DNA of 64,000 nt, taken from the NCBI RefSeq assembly GCF_902779965.1, contig NZ_CACZDK010000003.1:124001-188000 (forward strand), written 5' to 3'. The translations under genes and the position numbers were made by a program. Every line of letters starts with the position of its first letter. The stretch's first letter is position 1. Origin of the DNA: Fibrobacter succinogenes (GTDB lineage: Bacteria; Fibrobacterota; Fibrobacteria; Fibrobacterales; Fibrobacteraceae). The notes below the pieces were generated by a model. That model saw only the letters and a program-made list of their open reading frames with translations, was not told where the DNA came from and did not search any database. Positions 52,725-60,955 of this stretch are shown here, in pieces.

Positions 52725-53942
52725 TTAGAAGTTCACCTTAAAGAACTTGCGCTTGCCCACCTGAACGACGAGCTGATCACCGCCCTTGATTTCAATCTGG
52801 GCTTGCGGGTCTGCAAGCTTTTCGCCACCAATCTTAACGCCACCGTTCTGCACCATGCGGCGAGCTTCGCCCTTGGAAGCAAAAGCCTTGATGTTCACGA
52901 GGAGGTCAAGAGCGCCATAAGAGCCTGCATCGACAGAGCATTCGGCAGCATCGCTCGGGATGGCGTTACCGCTGTGGATTTCGCGTTCCTTAGCGGCAGC
53001 GGCTTCGGCAGCTTCGGCACCGTAGTACTGCGTCACGATGTCGATAGCGAGGCGGTGCTTAGCATCGTTCGGGTTCATCTTGCCGGCAGCAATGTCAGCC
53101 ATCATCTGCTTGACTTCTTCGAGCGGGATGTTGGTCAAAAGTTCGAACCAGTTCTCGACAATGTTGTCGGAGAGGCTGTAAATCTTGTGGTACATCACGT
53201 CGGCAGGCTCATTAAGACCAACGTAGTTGCCAATGGACTTACTCATCTTGACCTTGCCATCTGTACCGAGGAGAATCGGCATGAAGAGACCAATCTGCGG
53301 TTCCATGCCTTCGAAAAGCTGGAGGTCGCGACCACGGAGCACGTTGAACTTCTGGTCCGTGCCACCGAGTTCCACATCGCTCTTGATGGCGACAGAATCG
53401 TAGCCCTGCATCATCGGGTACATGAATTCGTGGAGGCTGATCGGCGTGTTGGCGGCGTAGCGGTTGTGGAAGTCTTCGCGTTCGAGCATCTGGGCGACAG
53501 TGAACTGGCCCATGAGTTCCGTGACCTTGCTGAACGGAAGCTTGGAGAACCATTCGCCGTTGTAATGGATTTCGACCTGATCGCGGCGGACGACCTTGAA
53601 GAACTGTTCCTGATATTCCTTTGCGTTTTCGAGCACCTGTTCGTGCGTAAGGCGCGGACGAGCCTTGTTGCGGCCGCTGGGGTCACCAATCTGAGCCGTG
53701 TAGTCGCCCACAATGAGCACAACAGTATGGCCGAGATCCTGGAACTGGCGGAGCTTGCGCATCACGACCGTATGGCCAAAATGGACATCCGGAGCCGTCG
53801 GGTCCACACCCATCTTGATACGGAGTGGAACGCCGGTGTCGTAAGACTTCTGGAGTTTCTTTTCGAGTTCATCTTGCGGCACAATGTCGGTAACGCCGCG
53901 CATCAAAATTTCAAGCTGTTCTTTTACAGGACGGAATTGCAT
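52725..53942 (-). CDS. tyrS: Tyrosyl-tRNA synthetase
   Basis: The 405-residue class I synthetase has the HIGH-type motif (HFGHTVVMRKL near residue 53), GDYTAQIGDPSG, and KMSKSIGN (near 234). It ends with an S4 RNA-binding domain (GEARRMVQNGGVKIGGEKL). It charges tRNA-Tyr. The sequence (MGVDPTAPDVHFGHTVV) places it with the TyrZ-type enzymes. A heptad array begins at its start codon (TTTTTAG at 53942). Confidence 0.97.
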   Translation of the reverse strand: MQFRPVKEQLEILMRGVTDIVPQDELEKKLQKSYDTGVPLRIKMGVDPTAPDVHFGHTVVMRKLRQFQDLGHTVVLIVGDYTAQIGDPSGRNKARPRLTHEQVLENAKEYQEQFFKVVRRDQVEIHYNGEWFSKLPFSKVTELMGQFTVAQMLEREDFHNRYAANTPISLHEFMYPMMQGYDSVAIKSDVELGGTDQKFNVLRGRDLQLFEGMEPQIGLFMPILLGTDGKVKMSKSIGNYVGLNEPADVMYHKIYSLSDNIVENWFELLTNIPLEEVKQMMADIAAGKMNPNDAKHRLAIDIVTQYYGAEAAEAAAAKEREIHSGNAIPSDAAECSVDAGSYGALDLLVNIKAFASKGEARRMVQNGGVKIGGEKLADPQAQIEIKGGDQLVVQVGKRKFFKVNF

Positions 53943-54054
53943 TTTTAGTTACTAGTTAATAGTTATTAGTTAATAGTTAATTTACGAGGTAAAGATAGTA
54001 ATTAGTAGGAAATTAGAAGTTGGAAGTTGGAAGTTGATAGCAGGCTGCAGGCGG
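53942..54054 (+). repeat. Heptad arrays upstream of tyrS
   Basis: Five units (TTTTTAG, TTACTAG, TTAATAG, TTATTAG, TTAATAG) run from 53942 to 53976. After a short phase slip, nine more run from 53992 to 54054 (AAGATAG, TAATTAG, TAGGAAA, TTAGAAG, two TTGGAAG, TTGATAG, CAGGCTG, CAGGCGG). Confidence 0.85.
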
Positions 54055-54087
54055 TAAAACGGGGAAACCTAGGCCATCCGCGCAAAA

Positions 54088-54978
54088 TTATTTTTGTTTT
54101 TTAGATTGTCGTTGCAAAATATACTTTGTCAAAAAGTTGTAAAACTGTTCTGTTTTGGAATTGTCCTGCTTGTTACGGCGGAGCGAAATCACGATATCGC
54201 GCTTAAAATCCGTGTCGGTAATTTCAAGAAGACGGACGCGCTTGTGGTCCATTTTGCCCCACGAAAGTTCTGGCCAAAAACCGACGCCAATGCCAGCAGC
54301 GATGGCTTCTTTAACAACGGCCGTATTATCGCTTTCAAAAGTCACATTCGTATGGAAACCAATGCTATCACAAAGTTCGTTACAGATTGTGCGGTACTGT
54401 TTTGAACCGTAAAGGCGTATAAATTTTTCGTCTTTCAAATCGAACAGCGAAATGGAATCCATTTTTTTGTACTGCGCTGTATTCGGAACCGCTAGATAAA
54501 TTTTTTCGGAATGGACAAAAGTTTCATCGCTTTCTGTATTGTCGAGTTCCGGTCTGTAAATGGCATAAGTGCGCACGCAGATATCAAAGACGCTCGTTTC
54601 TTCGTTCTGCACAATATCCACGTCGATATCAGAATTACTTCGTCTGTACTCAATCACAGCACCTGTAATGAGTGTAGATGCCGCAAGAACGTTCAGCTTG
54701 ATGTTGTTATTCTGCTTGTCCGCGGTCTCTTTTAAAAGTCCTGGAAGCGCCATCATGTTTTCGTAGAGTGGCTGCAATTTTTCGTAAAAGAACTTTCCGC
54801 TATCGGTGAGTTTGATGTTACGCCCGGAATTTTTGAACAGTGAAACTCCTAGTTCATCTTCGAGCTTGTGGATAGCTTGCGTGAGCGCCGGCTGGACGAT
54901 GCAGAGGTTCTTTGCACTTTGCGTTACATGCTCCGTGCGCGCCACCTCCAAAAAATATTTGAGCTGAGTGAGTTCCAT
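54088..54978 (-). CDS. LysR-family transcriptional regulator
   Basis: The 296-residue protein has an N-terminal winged helix (about 1-60, MELTQLKYFLEVARTEHVTQ, SLFKNSGRNIKLTDSG) and a LysR substrate-binding domain (about 90-290, IYLAVPNTAQYKK, AAGIGVGFWPELSW). It follows the CynR/CysB-like group in form. Its target cannot be read from the sequence, since the genes next to it are separated by repeat DNA. Confidence 0.92.
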   Translation of the reverse strand: MELTQLKYFLEVARTEHVTQSAKNLCIVQPALTQAIHKLEDELGVSLFKNSGRNIKLTDSGKFFYEKLQPLYENMMALPGLLKETADKQNNNIKLNVLAASTLITGAVIEYRRSNSDIDVDIVQNEETSVFDICVRTYAIYRPELDNTESDETFVHSEKIYLAVPNTAQYKKMDSISLFDLKDEKFIRLYGSKQYRTICNELCDSIGFHTNVTFESDNTAVVKEAIAAGIGVGFWPELSWGKMDHKRVRLLEITDTDFKRDIVISLRRNKQDNSKTEQFYNFLTKYILQRQSKKQK

Positions 54979-55039
54979 GTGTGCAATTATAGCAAATGAG
55001 CGTTGAGCACGCTCGTAAACTCGCTATGAGGTCGCTACG

Positions 55040-55209
55040 CTTTGAGGATTCAGGTATCAGGGGACAGGTTTCAGGCGTCAGGTGTTAGACTTTAGGTCGT
55101 TTTTTCTAATGTCACTGGATCCTTCCCCTATCATGCTACGCATTCCTGGGTCAGGATGACGCATGACTGCGACACAGCCTACTTCCTACCGTCTACTTCC
55201 TACTATTTA
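55040..55209. repeat. Heptads, REP-like core and heptads between the LysR and bEBP-like genes
   Basis: Eight rightward heptads (CTTTGAG, GATTCAG, GTATCAG, GGGACAG, GTTTCAG, GCGTCAG, GTGTTAG, ACTTTAG; 55040-55095) are followed by a core CACTGGATCCTTCC...GGTCAGGATGACGC (55113-55162). Five leftward heptads (55175-55209) close it, and the stop codon of the next gene (55203-55205) lies inside the last ones. Confidence 0.9.
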
Positions 55210-56735
55210 CTAAAGGCGGCGAGGTCGATGCCGAGTTGTTTGATTTTGTAAGTGAGAATGCGCGGGGTGGTCGAAAGGCTACGGGCGGCAGCGGCCATTT
55301 TGCCCTTGCTGCTCTTGAGCGCATCGCAAATGATGTCGCGTTCGTACGCCTCCACCATCAGCTTGAGGTTTCCGCTCACGGGTGTTCCGCTCGTTTCGTC
55401 CGTCTGGATGGTCGGCGGAAAATGATGCGGATAGATGACGTCTTCTTCGGTCAACAAGACCGCACGTTCAATGGCGTTTTCAAGTTCGCGAACATTGCCA
55501 GGCCACGGATAGCTCATGAGCATTTCGATTGTACCGCGAGCAAGACGACGAACATTCTTGCCAACCAATCGGCAGTAATGTTCAACAAAGTAATCCGCTA
55601 AGAGTACAATGTCGGTGCGGCGCTTGCGAAGAGGCGGAACATAAATCGGAACAATGTGGAGCTGGTAATACAAGTCTTCGCGGAAAGTTCCATCAGAAAC
55701 CATCTGCAACAAGTTCTTGGTCGTCGCGCAGATTACGCGCACGTTCACTTTTTTCGGGAAGCGAGCGCCCACGCGTTCCATTTCGCCTTGCTGCAAAAGT
55801 CGGAGCAACTTTATCTGCAAGTTCGGGGTAAGTTCTGCGACTTCATCAAGGAATAGCGTGCCGCCTTCGGCTTGTTCCACGCGGCCCGGCGCCTCGTTGA
55901 CGACGCCAACCAAGGCGCCCTTTTCGCTACCGAAAAGTTCCCGGTCCAATACGGACTCCGGGAGGGCCGCGCAATGCACTCGCACGAACGGCCCTAAATT
56001 ACGGTCAGAACGGAAATGAATAGCTTCTGCCACAAGTCCCTTGCCTGTCCCCACTTCGCCCACAATTAGCGCAGGAAGCGGGCTTCGAGCCACCTGGTCG
56101 ATTTGCGTGTAAACCTGTTGCATTTCAGGCGTTTTACCGATGATATTGTCCGGCTGGAAACGCGCCTTAAGCTCCATCGCCATGCGTTCGTTTTCGGCCT
56201 TGAGGATTTCGTTTTCTTCTCGGGCCTGGCGGCGGAGTTTCACTGCAGTCGCAAGCATCTGCGCGATGATTTCGAGCAAATGAATTTGGTCGTTGAGGTT
56301 TGCCTCGTCGGGATTGTGTTCGTCTGCACTCAAGGCGCCAACGACTTCCTGTTCCATGATAATCGGGACGCAAAGGAACGCCTTGTCTTCGGTCTTACCA
56401 CGGCCCGTACGGTCCAAGAAATCCGGGTCTTTTGCAACAGACGGGATGATAATGGGCTTACCCGTTTCGACGACGCGGCCGGTAATACCTTCACCCACCT
56501 TATAGCGCCCCTTGCTCGCCTGACGGCTGCTCAGGCCTTCAGCAATTTCAATGGAGATTTCGCCCGTGTGACGGTTGTACAAAGTGAGAGTCGCGTGCTC
56601 GACACCCATCACCGATTCGACGGTCTGCAATACGGGGTGCGCAACCGTCTCAAAATCAAGACTCTGGTTCAAAATGGAGCTGATCTTGTAGAGCAGCTCC
56701 AGTTCTTGTATTCGTCTTTCTTCACCAGAAGTCAT
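55203..56735 (-). CDS. NifA-like regulator with a GAF domain and altered GAFTGA loop
   Basis: The 510-residue protein has an N-terminal GAF domain (about 10-175), an AAA+ domain (about 205-440) and a Fis-type helix-turn-helix (about 465-505, GKMAAAARSLSTTPRILTYK). The AAA+ part has Walker A VGEVGTGKGLVAEA and Walker B GGTLFLDEVAEL, but the sigma-54 contact loop that normally reads GAFTGA is GALVGV (SEKGALVGVVNEAPG). The Thr that contacts sigma-54 is replaced, so activation of sigma-54 by the usual route is doubtful. It could act on another polymerase form. The last codons lie in a heptad array. Confidence 0.88.
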   Translation of the reverse strand: MTSGEERRIQELELLYKISSILNQSLDFETVAHPVLQTVESVMGVEHATLTLYNRHTGEISIEIAEGLSSRQASKGRYKVGEGITGRVVETGKPIIIPSVAKDPDFLDRTGRGKTEDKAFLCVPIIMEQEVVGALSADEHNPDEANLNDQIHLLEIIAQMLATAVKLRRQAREENEILKAENERMAMELKARFQPDNIIGKTPEMQQVYTQIDQVARSPLPALIVGEVGTGKGLVAEAIHFRSDRNLGPFVRVHCAALPESVLDRELFGSEKGALVGVVNEAPGRVEQAEGGTLFLDEVAELTPNLQIKLLRLLQQGEMERVGARFPKKVNVRVICATTKNLLQMVSDGTFREDLYYQLHIVPIYVPPLRKRRTDIVLLADYFVEHYCRLVGKNVRRLARGTIEMLMSYPWPGNVRELENAIERAVLLTEEDVIYPHHFPPTIQTDETSGTPVSGNLKLMVEAYERDIICDALKSSKGKMAAAARSLSTTPRILTYKIKQLGIDLAAFSK

Positions 56736-56771
56736 TGATTTTTTTCAGTAAATACGTTTTGAGTAAACGGA

Positions 56772-57494
56772 TTAATGGTTAAAAACCTTGTTTAAATCTA
56801 CTTTTTCATCCCATTTTTTACAAGATTCTTTTTCCACTCGCAAATCGCTAATTTCACATTCAATAGCCTTTTTACCCCTTTCGGAATATATGGTATATGT
56901 CCCATTATATCTAGAAGCACCATCAGTATCATTTAAAAATTCACCTCGATATTCGGACATGACTTGACCATCATCATAATATTCTAATTCATACTTTTTT
57001 TCAACATCCATGTCATAAATAATTTTGTCACCAATACGACGCATCAGCCTCGTGACGCGTCCATCAATGTACCATAAATCATAAACAGCTTTCAGTTTTT
57101 CACGCAAAGAATCATCTTTTTCTCCACCATAATTCACATGCACCAAATAAACCGTGGCATTTTCGTCATCATCCTTTTTCATGACGGCATCCATAATAAA
57201 GCCTTCAACCAAATTAAACTTCAGATATTTTTTGTAATCAAATTCATCTTTCTGAATAAATTCTAAAAGAAAATCTCGTACCGCAGGATGTGTTTTCTCT
57301 TGAATTTGTTCAATGGTCATTCCACCTGCGCCAACATTGTAAACTGTATCAAGCCCTATATTTTTTTTGTAGGCGTCAGAAAGAGATGGCGCAAACGTCG
57401 TTTTTTCCAACGAATTCATGCGATAAGCCAAGCCCAAGCAACCAGTCAACTGAATGGCGAACACAACCAACATGAAAAAAGATAATTTGCGCAT
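56772..57494 (-). CDS. Lipoprotein of unknown function
   Basis: From the ATG at 57494, with AAAGG eight nt before it, the product is 240 residues and starts MRKLSFFMLVVFAIQLTGC, a lipobox with Cys 19. The mature part is rich in charged and aromatic residues (EKKYELEYYDDGQVMSEYRG, YTIYSERGKKAIECE), and its C-terminal half resembles the beta-hairpin style of YwqK/MORN proteins. A single upstream gap with no clear promoter leaves its control unknown. Confidence 0.7.
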   Translation of the reverse strand: MRKLSFFMLVVFAIQLTGCLGLAYRMNSLEKTTFAPSLSDAYKKNIGLDTVYNVGAGGMTIEQIQEKTHPAVRDFLLEFIQKDEFDYKKYLKFNLVEGFIMDAVMKKDDDENATVYLVHVNYGGEKDDSLREKLKAVYDLWYIDGRVTRLMRRIGDKIIYDMDVEKKYELEYYDDGQVMSEYRGEFLNDTDGASRYNGTYTIYSERGKKAIECEISDLRVEKESCKKWDEKVDLNKVFNH

Positions 57495-57577
57495 AAAGCA
57501 AACCTTTGGATATTTCAATGAATTACAACAAATGATTGATGAAGGAAATATAATTTTTTAGAACCGTATAAAACGGA

Positions 57578-57714
57578 GATGCCCGCACGGAGGCGGGCAT
57601 GACAGCGAGGCGTTGCGGGGCCGACGTCTGAGGCCACGCTAGAAGGGGTGACGAGTCACGAAGTACGAGTCAGGGGACAACGTTCCCCTCCTACTTTCTA
57701 CCGCCTACTTCCGA
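57578..57714. repeat. REP-like core and facing heptads after yqeY
   Basis: A core GATGCCCGCACGGAGGCGG...CATGAC (57578-57603), rightward heptads TGACGAG, TCACGAA, GTACGAG, TCAGGGG (57649-57676) and leftward heptads (57687-57714). The yqeY stop (57715-57717) is the next heptad. This fills most of the gap to the lipoprotein gene. Confidence 0.8.
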
Positions 57715-58185
57715 CTATTTCAATGCTTCTTGAACGAGAGCGGATGCGCGCTTGGAATCAAAGCGGCCCTTGACCTTCGGGGAGAGTTCCTTCATGATCT
57801 TTCCCATGTCCTTGGGAGAAGAGGCGCCCGTTGCAGCCTTGATTTCGGCAATGAGGGCCTTGACTTCTTCTTCGCTCATTTCGGCAGGCATGTACTTGCG
57901 GTACAAGGCGATGCAAGCTTCTTCTTCAGGAATCTTGTCCAAGAGACCGCCCTTCTTGAGGATTTCGATGGCTTCCTGCTTCTGTTTTACGCTCTTGGCA
58001 AGAACGTCAATGCACATGGCATCCGTAATGGTATCCATGATTTGAGCCGGAGCGGCACCAGCCTTCATAGCTTCGTTCTTGATATCAGAATGGAGCGTAC
58101 GGAGCGTTCCGAGTGTTGCGGCATCGTGAGCCTTCATGGCGGTCTTGATGTCGTCAAGAATCTGAGTAAGCAAAGCACAACTCAT
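57715..58185 (-). CDS. yqeY: GatB/YqeY-domain protein
   Basis: The 156-residue helical protein has the YqeY/GatB layout: an N-terminal MSCALLTQILDDIKTAMKAH, a middle KKGGLLDKIPEEEACIALYR, and a C-terminal MGKIMKELSPKVKGRFDSKRASALVQEAL, which resembles the tRNA-contacting tail of GatB. Its function outside GatCAB is unclear. It follows rpsU by about 120 bp on the same strand, a pairing common in bacteria. Its stop codon is part of a heptad repeat. A TCAGC/GCTGA hairpin lies in the gap (near 58248-58273). Confidence 0.9.
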   Translation of the reverse strand: MSCALLTQILDDIKTAMKAHDAATLGTLRTLHSDIKNEAMKAGAAPAQIMDTITDAMCIDVLAKSVKQKQEAIEILKKGGLLDKIPEEEACIALYRKYMPAEMSEEEVKALIAEIKAATGASSPKDMGKIMKELSPKVKGRFDSKRASALVQEALK

Positions 58186-58309
58186 ATTGACCCCGAGCGA
58201 TTAGAAACGCCTCGCCCAAGCGATGAAGTTTTATAAAACACCTAACGAGTCATCAGCCACTGCTGACAACTCATTAAAGCTTAGCAAATTATCCGACTAA
58301 TGAATCGAA

Positions 58310-58519
58310 TTAGTAGAGACGCTTGCGGTTCTGGTCAGCAATCTCTTTGAGACGCTTGCGACGAGCAGCCGTTTCAATACGCTTCTTTTCTTCGGAGGGC
58401 TTTTCGAAACGCTGACGCTTCTTGACGTCGGAAATGATACCATTCTTTTCGCAAGACTTGGTGAAACGCTTGAGAGCGCGTTCGAAAGGTTCGTTGGACT
58501 TAACAATAACGCCGATCAC
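58310..58519 (-). CDS. rpsU: 30S ribosomal protein S21
   Basis: The 69-residue basic protein (MIGVIVKSNEPFERALKRFT, then a Lys/Arg-rich helix ending NRKRLY) matches bS21 in length and sequence. It sits at the 3' end of 16S rRNA in the 30S subunit. It is followed by yqeY. Confidence 0.95.
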   Translation of the reverse strand: MIGVIVKSNEPFERALKRFTKSCEKNGIISDVKKRQRFEKPSEEKKRIETAARRKRLKEIADQNRKRLY

Positions 58520-58628
58520 GATAATCCTTTGGTTAAAAATTCAATTTTTTGATAGCCAAATATACCTAAATATTTAAAATCTGTCAAGGGTAACATTTTG
58601 CAAGCACTTTCTGCAAGTGCTTTTCCGC

Positions 58629-60563
58629 TTAAAGAGCATCACCCCCTTTATATTCCATAGCGAGCATGGTAATGTCGTCGAACTGCGAAGTATTTTTCGT
58701 AAACGCATCGATTTGACGTTTAACAAAGCGGCAAGTTTCTTCCGTCCCCTTACCACCGCCCTGAGCCAGCGCCTCAAGCAGCCGGTCGTTACCAAACAGC
58801 TCTTCGTGCTCGTTCGTCGCTTCCGTTACGCCGTCCGTATAGAGGAACAGCGTATCACCCGGCGCAAGGTCGAGCGTTTGCAACTTGTACCGCGAGTTCT
58901 CCATCGCCGCAAGAACAATCCCCGCCTTACTCTTCGCAAACCCAACCGAGCCATCCTTGTGCCGGATTACAGGCGGATTGTGCCCTGCCGAAGCAAATTC
59001 CACATGCCCCGTTTTCAAGTCGATAAAGCCCATCCACACCGTCACAAACATATTGGCGCGGTTACGTCTGGCAAGCTCATAATTTGACTTTTCCAAAGTT
59101 TCCACCACAGATTTCAAGTTCTGCGCCATGGTCCGCAGCACAATTCGAGAAACCATCATAAACAACGCCGCAGGCACACCCTTTCCAGAAACATCGCCCA
59201 CGACCACACACAAGCGTCCATCGTCCAGCTTGAAGAAATCGTAGAAATCACCGCCAACTTCCTTCGCCGGAAGCATGAACGGAGTCAGCTCATGATAAGC
59301 ATCTTCCGAGCCCTCTTCTTTTTCGTCCATCGAGAGGAACCCGAGCTGGATGTCCTTTGCAAAATCGAGCTCGCTTTCGATGCGGTCCAGGTCCTTTTGC
59401 TTTTCCATGTGTTCCTTGAGCGATGTGCGCATGTTCAAGAACGCCCACGCAAATTGCGCAATTTCATCACGCCCAGAAAGATGCGGGATCGCCACGTCAA
59501 AGTCGCCTTGCCCCAATTTTCTTGCAGCAACGGCAAGTTCTTTAAGCGGACGTGACACCCTGGACGAGATAAAGAATATCAAGACAAGCATAATAACATA
59601 ACCAGCAACGCTCATCCACGCAAACATTTTTTCCAAGGAACGCTGGCTTTCCATGAATTCATGCGCGGGCCACACGATCATGAACGTCCAGCCGTTGGAT
59701 TCCATCGCCTTGAAGTAAATGACGGCTTCATCGCCATCGGGCGTTGTTCCCATGAAGAGTCCCTTTTTCATGCTATGCACGGTTTTTTCGAACTCCGAGA
59801 TGGTCTGCACCCCCATCCCCCAAGAGAGGTTAGAAAAGTTTTCCTTGAAAACAACTTCGTTCCTGGGGTGAGCAATTACAGTATTGTTTGCAGACAAAAT
59901 GACAACGTAGCCCGAATCCGATACGGGAATCGAAGCGACAGTCTCCTTGAGAAAAGCTATCGACATATCCACGCAAAGAACACCCGCAAAAACGGTATTC
60001 CCATATTCATCCTTCTGGAAAATCGGAGCAGTGTAAATGGCAATTGGCTCCTTGATAAAGTCTCCGACAAACGGTTCCTGCCAGAGCCCTTTCTGCAAAT
60101 TCTTCGTGCTCTTGTACCAAGTCTTTTCAAGATAGTCGCTACCCTTAATCAGCTTGATTTCGGCACCCGAATATTGAGCAAGACGCATTATTTCCTGATG
60201 CCACTTGGACTTTGGAGCCATCCCCGGTTCGTACGCGACAACAACAGCCAGCACCTGCGGAAGCGTTTGCCGCGCATCAAAAACCGCCTGGGTCAAAAAA
60301 TCATCCAGATCCTTACCCGACAGCATTTCCTTGCCAAGGACTTCGGCATATTCATCGCCGAGCCTTTTTCCTTTTTCAAACAGCTTTTCAATAATGGCAA
60401 CGTTAGAAAGGCTAATCTCTTCGCCCTTTTCCGTAAGTAGCGTCGAAAGTTTGCTCTGCACTTGGAAACTGAGAACCCCGAACAGCACCGCAAACACGAT
60501 GCTGAATCCAACAAGGGTCATCATGGACTGTTTAAACGCCAGTCCGTGCACATTAAAGCCCAT
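58629..60563 (-). CDS. Cache-HAMP-PP2C phosphatase (SpoIIE/RsbU-type)
   Basis: The 644-residue protein has an N-terminal membrane helix (about 12-32), a periplasmic Cache-type sensor (about 35-310, IPVSDSGYVVILSANNTVI), a second helix (about 313-333), a HAMP-like linker (about 335-385) and a PP2C-type phosphatase (about 420-644, EVGGDFYDFFKLDDGRLCVV, GDVSGKGVPAALFMMV, LFLYTDGVTEATN). It is an envelope sensor whose phosphatase output probably acts on an anti-sigma antagonist or similar protein. No partner is adjacent. It precedes a gap of about 390 bp with a duplicated TTTTTACTACAAA sequence (60576-60605). Confidence 0.9.
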   Translation of the reverse strand: MGFNVHGLAFKQSMMTLVGFSIVFAVLFGVLSFQVQSKLSTLLTEKGEEISLSNVAIIEKLFEKGKRLGDEYAEVLGKEMLSGKDLDDFLTQAVFDARQTLPQVLAVVVAYEPGMAPKSKWHQEIMRLAQYSGAEIKLIKGSDYLEKTWYKSTKNLQKGLWQEPFVGDFIKEPIAIYTAPIFQKDEYGNTVFAGVLCVDMSIAFLKETVASIPVSDSGYVVILSANNTVIAHPRNEVVFKENFSNLSWGMGVQTISEFEKTVHSMKKGLFMGTTPDGDEAVIYFKAMESNGWTFMIVWPAHEFMESQRSLEKMFAWMSVAGYVIMLVLIFFISSRVSRPLKELAVAARKLGQGDFDVAIPHLSGRDEIAQFAWAFLNMRTSLKEHMEKQKDLDRIESELDFAKDIQLGFLSMDEKEEGSEDAYHELTPFMLPAKEVGGDFYDFFKLDDGRLCVVVGDVSGKGVPAALFMMVSRIVLRTMAQNLKSVVETLEKSNYELARRNRANMFVTVWMGFIDLKTGHVEFASAGHNPPVIRHKDGSVGFAKSKAGIVLAAMENSRYKLQTLDLAPGDTLFLYTDGVTEATNEHEELFGNDRLLEALAQGGGKGTEETCRFVKRQIDAFTKNTSQFDDITMLAMEYKGGDAL

Positions 60564-60898
60564 AAAAACCTTTTCTTTTTACTACAAAAATCGTTTTTAC
60601 TACAAATAGAAATAAATCAACAACCTGTCAAAGCAAAATATCCTGATTTTCCATGTTTTGGGGCATAATTTCACGACCATTCAAGACAAATCCCCCCAAA
60701 AGAGACAATAAACCCCATAAGCAAGCAGCGCCAAAGCGCCCCCTAAAGGGGCCGCCAGCGGCATACCGAAGCCTCGAATAACGCACACATTGTTAGTAAA
60801 GTAATGTTTACAAAATATTATTTTATTACATATCACTCATTTATTTACAATTTTACACACAACAGTTTATATTCAGTCTATCATTTTGTTGTTCAAAA

Positions 60899-60907
60899 TG
60901 GTATAAT
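60899..60907 (+). promoter_or_regulatory. Extended -10 promoter of the subtilase gene
   Basis: TGGTATAAT is an extended -10 (TG-N-TATAAT). No clear -35 box is visible, as is common for extended -10 promoters. The start codon is 48 bp away. Confidence 0.6.
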
Positions 60908-60955
60908 AAAATAAAAACAGGAAAAAACACACATTATTACCAAAGGGGTAAATAA

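Noticed and set aside
52710-53948. A rightward frame of 412 codons opposite tyrS
   Set aside because: Antisense of tyrS, which has all synthetase motifs.
60660-60790. Coding remnant in the gap before the subtilase gene
   Set aside because: The GC-rich patch (GCCCCCTAAAGGGGCC) is palindromic and the frames are short; nothing recognisable.
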